DNA of 64,000 nucleotides. It comes from Albula goreensis (lineage: Eukaryota; Chordata; Actinopteri; Albuliformes; Albulidae). Numbering within the stretch: the stretch's first letter is position 1; each line of letters starts with the position of its first letter. The translations under genes and the position numbers were made by a program. Location of the stretch: contig CM040747.1 of assembly GCA_022829145.1 (NCBI GenBank), positions 31,274,936 to 31,338,935 of the forward strand, written 5' to 3'. Shown piece after piece: positions 60,901 to 64,000 of this stretch. Below the pieces are notes generated by a model, which saw nothing but the letters and a program-made list of their open reading frames with translations, ran no database searches and was not told the DNA's origin.

Positions 60901-63900
60901 ATATATTTTTTAAAAAGTAGGATTGATTTATTAGAACAAATACCACATAGACACAATGCTCACTTACAATAATGATGAGCAAAGAGGGCCATATCTTTTT
61001 CAGGAAATTCTGCTCATAATTATTTAATAAGCCCGGTCATTTACCTAATCTGTCGTCTGATCTGCTAATGAACCAGTGTTAGCGTATCCAGCTAATTAGT
61101 CAACTGAGCTGGGGTAATTGGCGGGAACCTAAACCGCCACACACACCGACACCCCAGAAACAGAGGTGTCAGGCCCTTATGAAGGATCCATAAATTACCG
61201 TAATCCTCTTTCCAGGACTTTGACGAGGCGTGCTCTTTACTGAGGAAGTGCGGGGCGATCCAGATCATCGATCAGGACGTCACGGTGACAGAGGACGGAC
61301 ACACCATCACCTCTTTCCTCAGAGGCATATTGGAGCCCTATGTAGAGGCTTACCAGGTGAGACTGCGGGCCAAGAACTGGTCAGCCATTTTAAATCTGGG
61401 CTGTCAGACTGTAGTACTGAATGGCTGCAGTGAATACTACTTTTCTGATGTGTCTCAGCACTTATTACAAGTCACTGATTGCTGAGTTGACTTACCTTAT
61501 GTTGTTTGTTATTTGCTCACAGTTAAACTGCAGTATTTTATTGCTTTCTTGTCAACGGGAGAAGGATCTACAAGCATCTGTCATTAGCTCTTTTCTGTCC
61601 TTGTAATATTGTTAACTGTTTGTGAAGCCTGTGTTTGGTATGGTTGTAAAATGTATGTGGATTTTTGATGCTGCTCGCAAATTTCCTGTTAGGGACAATG
61701 AAAATGGAATGGACTGAACTTCCTGTCAGAGGATCTCTGCTCTTTTGACCGATGGTGTAACACTTCATGCTACTGTTTTTTTTTTTTTTTTTGTTTTTTT
61801 TTTTTTTTTGTGCAGGTTGTCTTCAGTTACCTGTGTGAGGAGAATGCACTGGTCTTCTCAGACAAGCAGTTTGTGCCTGCAGTCCGAAGCTATGCCATCA
61901 AACTCATCCTCTCAGGTTCCTCTTTCAGTTAATTATTTGTTAATTAATGATAATGAATTATGAGTCACTTCCTGGGGGTTTATTTATCCATAAAGAATTT
62001 AGACTAATTCAGTTCAGTTCAGTTTTATTTGTTTGTATACAGCTTTTTACAACAAGTTCTTACAAAGCAGCTTTACAATTTATCCCAGGCCTGAAACCCC
62101 CTCAGAGCCCAAAGCAACTCCCTGACAAACAGGAAGAAACTTTGAGCAGAACCAGGCCAGGATGGAGGCAGAAACAGAGAAGAACGAGAAAAGCTTTTGT
62201 ATAGTGTCTCTGATCTTTAAGATTTTGCTGTCAAAGAAGTTCATTATTTCATTGCTGCTGTGAGTTGCAGGAATGTAGTGCTCAGCTGATGCATCACTTT
62301 TAGTTAGTTTGGCAACAGCGTCAAACACGTATCTGGGATTCTCCTGTATTAATGTAGTATAATATCAGGCTCGAGTAGCTTAGAGGGCACACTTATAACT
62401 GAGGAGGCTGTTTTTCTGTCCCAGAAAAAAGACTTTTAATGTGGTCAAATTCCATTTTCTTTCAGTTTTCCATGAGGTTTGCGGGACAACACATGAAACA
62501 AATAAAAGCAAGACCAGTGATACTGAAAAGAATTGCTTGACAAAACACAGATAGGAAGATTGCCCTGATACCTAATTTGCTATATTTGCTATAGTAAGTT
62601 CTATTTGAATAGAGGAGGAATAGGTCACTCAATAAATAAAACCACTGCTCATACAGAGTATGTAAATGATCTGTGTTTTAAAACCATATTGCAACACAAT
62701 CTGAGGGCAGGATTGTTTGTTAGTGGTCTGTATGTTTGTCTGGCTTCTTGAATTCTGACTCATGCCTACTGCCATGTGTCAGTACAAATAAGGTATTCTT
62801 CTTTCACCAGTTGCCGTTCTTTTGCAATCTTGTGTCTGTTCAGGAGAGCTCACTTCGTATGATGTGCTTTCATCGGATACACAGAAAAATGCGCTGGCCA
62901 CATTGTTAAGGTTAGAAGCTGCAACAAAAACTAGAAGGTAAATGAGCATGAAGAAATCTTAAACTTAAAATTACACCAATATGTAAAATACCGTGTCTAT
63001 GCGTGAACAACTACAGTACTTACTAAGTGTAATTTAGTTTTAATTTGTATTTTTCTGTGATTTCAGAGATGAGCACACTGACTTCAGGGTGAACAAAGCT
63101 GCAATACGCAAAATTGGAGACATATTAGGTATTTGTTAAAATTGATTTCATTCATTTGTCTTAAAATGATGTTTGGTTGTTGATTTTAAATTGAAAGAAA
63201 AAACCAGCCATACCCCTAGGCTATACTCTGGGGCCCCGTTCCTCAAAGCTGGCTAAATGAGCTCGTTGAATAACTTTCAGGATAAATTCACATGTCTGAC
63301 TTTCCTCATCCTTTCAAACAAGCTTAAATTCTTGCTGACCATGTTACCATAGCAACAAATCCTCATCCTCTTACCTGATCCAGTGCAGGCTAATTAATAG
63401 TTAGACAGATTGATGTAAATGGGAATATTGTACATTTGGCAATCAATGTATGATTTACCTGTACATTTTTTTTTCCCTCAAAACCTTCCATAATTAATTT
63501 TTGCTTTCTTCACAAAGAATCCCACTGTTCTCGTGCCTTTATTTTGGGCTACAGACATTGTGCTAGATCAGTGGTTCTATGAACAGCACCTCTCCCCTTT
63601 GAACTAAATTGGGAAAACAATCTCCAGATAACTTAAGTCCGGATCATTAAATGAGGCTAGTTTAGCCTGGCTGCGCTGTCAAATGCATTGATCGTGAGAG
63701 CCTGAATTCACTTAACTGGTTGACTGAATGAAGCCAATTTCATTTTAGTTCAGGCATTATTCAAGCCAGCTATGAAAACGGGGCCCTGGTCATATTTCAT
63801 TATAAAGCATCTTTGGTCCATTGGAGTTGACCTGCATGCATGCAATGTGAAAAGGAGGTCTACTGTAGCAGCTCTGCTGATGTTTGTAGATATACTTGAG

Positions 63901-64000
63901 GGACAGCAATTTTGTTTGGATTGAAAACCTGCATACGCAGGACTCCCCCATAATAATAATAATAATAATTACATTTTCTTTTTCCTTTTTGCACAGCTGG
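51984..64000 (+). CDS. gnpat: Dihydroxyacetone-phosphate acyltransferase, GNPAT (last exon cut by window end)
   Basis: GNPAT transfers an acyl group to DHAP inside peroxisomes, the first step of ether-lipid (plasmalogen) synthesis. Exons: 51984-51995 (candidate), 53994-54185, 54664-54840, 55822-55951, 56310-56437, 57213-57288, 57390-57541, 57973-58103, 59043-59266, 60249-60500, 60776-60855, 61216-61356, 61816-61915, 62844-62937, 63067-63128 and 63997 onward. Phases agree throughout. About 650 codons are visible; human GNPAT has 680 residues and, as I recall, 16 exons. Family blocks seen: [20 protein letters not shown] (HX4D), [38 protein letters not shown] and NEFIFIPG. The C-terminal peroxisome signal lies beyond the window. 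One intron, after 55951, is GC-AG. Confidence 0.93.
51996..53993. other. gnpat intron 1 (putative), non-coding
   Basis: AT-rich with a (TATG)n run at 52695-52735. An open frame at 53275-53481 ends at an apparent donor (CACAG then GTAATT) but resembles no GNPAT sequence and has no acceptor with a good pyrimidine tract. Confidence 0.4.
52695..52735. repeat. (TATG)n microsatellite
   Basis: About ten tandem TGTA/TATG units, pure. Confidence 0.95.
54664..57541 (+). CDS. gnpat: gnpat acyltransferase core exons
   Basis: Exons 54664-54840, 55822-55951, 56310-56437, 57213-57288 and 57390-57541. Block I is NHRSYVD with the catalytic His at 55867-55869 and Asp at 55882-55884. Block II is GAFFIRR. Block III reads EGLRSR, where human has EGTRSR. 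Block IV is LVPISISYE. The exon ending at 55951 is followed by GCAAGT, so the join reads [15 protein letters not shown], the same length as human AAGMDFLGMKMVGE. Confidence 0.92.
55140..55205 (+). mobile_element. SINE/LINE tail fragment
   Basis: CACCCTGGATAAGATTGGCT followed by GCTAAACGACTGTAATATAA is the shared fish SINE tail without a head. Confidence 0.5.
56645..56890 (+). mobile_element. tRNA-derived SINE-like element
   Basis: A B box GGTTTGAATCC at 56714-56724 lies within a tRNA-like head (CAGTAAAGATGCTTATTCGC, then CTTGCCCTGCTACTGG). The body is unlike the other SINEs here, and no shared tail was seen. It lies in the gnpat intron before 57213. Confidence 0.5.
57973..63128 (+). CDS. gnpat: gnpat C-terminal half exons
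   Basis: Exons 57973-58103, 59043-59266, 60249-60500, 60776-60855, 61216-61356, 61816-61915, 62844-62937 and 63067-63128. Blocks matching vertebrate GNPAT include [61 protein letters not shown] and [13 protein letters not shown]. The donor after 61915 (CAG then GTTCCT) is weak but the phase fits. This half is less conserved than the acyltransferase core, as is usual for the family. Confidence 0.9.
58897..58990. repeat. (ATTC)n / (ATCC)n microsatellite
   Basis: ATTC units pass into ATCC units and end in a C run, finishing about 50 bases before a gnpat acceptor. Confidence 0.95.
61770..61810. repeat. Long T run at a gnpat acceptor
   Basis: About 40 T with two G interruptions, directly before GTGCAG and the exon at 61816. 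It serves as an extreme polypyrimidine tract. Confidence 0.9.
62008..62460 (-). mobile_element. LINE relic (L2-like) with internal deletion
   Basis: On the - strand, [19 protein letters not shown] and [18 protein letters not shown] match the region between endonuclease and reverse transcriptase in fish LINEs. Immediately after comes the 3' end, with AAAGCTGCTTTGTAAGAACT and a terminal (GAACT)n run at 62010-62024. The reverse transcriptase is missing, so the copy is internally deleted. The clade call is from memory of the motif. Confidence 0.6.
63230..63787. mobile_element. MITE-like element with inverted ends
   Basis: The left end (63230-63254: GGGGCCCCGTT, CTCAAAGCTGGCT) and right end (63764-63787) are reverse complements with a few differences. 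The 556-base body is AT-rich and non-coding. It fills much of the last visible gnpat intron. No clear target duplication was found. Confidence 0.6.
63997..64000 (+). CDS. gnpat: Start of gnpat last exon, cut by the window end
   Basis: A T-rich tract and GCACAG precede CTGG. Joined to the previous exon (ending ILG in phase 1) it reads Ala-Gly, near the position of human MLGCKTP. The remaining about 30 codons, including the expected peroxisome signal, are outside. Confidence 0.6.

Overview
This window is vertebrate, most likely teleost, nuclear DNA. It has split genes with GT-AG introns, long AT-rich non-coding stretches, (GT)n microsatellites, tRNA-headed SINEs whose 3' tails read like the fish motif built around GGATAAGAGCGTCTGC, an L2-like LINE relic, a Tc1/mariner relic and several fold-back elements. 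The species cannot be named from sequence alone. All three recognised genes lie on the + strand.

Layout. (1) 292-3120: the last six exons (about 340 codons) of greb1, the oestrogen-receptor cofactor GREB1, followed by its 3' UTR to about 3.8 kb. (2) 3.8-16.5 kb: intergenic DNA with microsatellites and no convincing gene. (3) 16.59-46.04 kb: lpin1 (lipin-1, a phosphatidate phosphatase), with 19 coding exons from the ATG at 23317 to a stop at 46035. A candidate promoter and 5' exon lie near 16.6-16.7 kb, and a long 3' UTR probably ends near 50.68 kb. (4) 50.7-51.2 kb: a Tc1/mariner relic. (5) 51.8-64.0 kb: gnpat (peroxisomal dihydroxyacetone-phosphate acyltransferase), from a candidate promoter and first exon near 51.8-52.0 kb to the first four bases of its last exon at the window edge.

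lpin1 and gnpat both act in glycerolipid synthesis. Lipin-1 makes diacylglycerol from phosphatidate; GNPAT makes acyl-DHAP, the first step of ether-lipid synthesis. greb1 next to lpin1 matches the human 2p25 order. In human NTSR2 lies between them; no NTSR2-like exon is visible here.

Most worth a second look: three single-base frame breaks in lpin1, each at a short G or C run, although every splice site and catalytic motif is intact and the summed exons otherwise give 890 residues; two tandem arrays that have copied a real 3' splice site (greb1 2421-2669; lpin1 44230-44520, which also copies the start of a catalytic-domain exon); an inverted-repeat-bounded element in an lpin1 intron filled with about 180-bp tandem units carrying a 16-bp palindrome; a GC-AG intron in gnpat; and an SRE/NF-Y-like promoter for lpin1 whose first exon could be read in frame into lipin-1. 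I found no undescribed gene system. The novelty here is structural.
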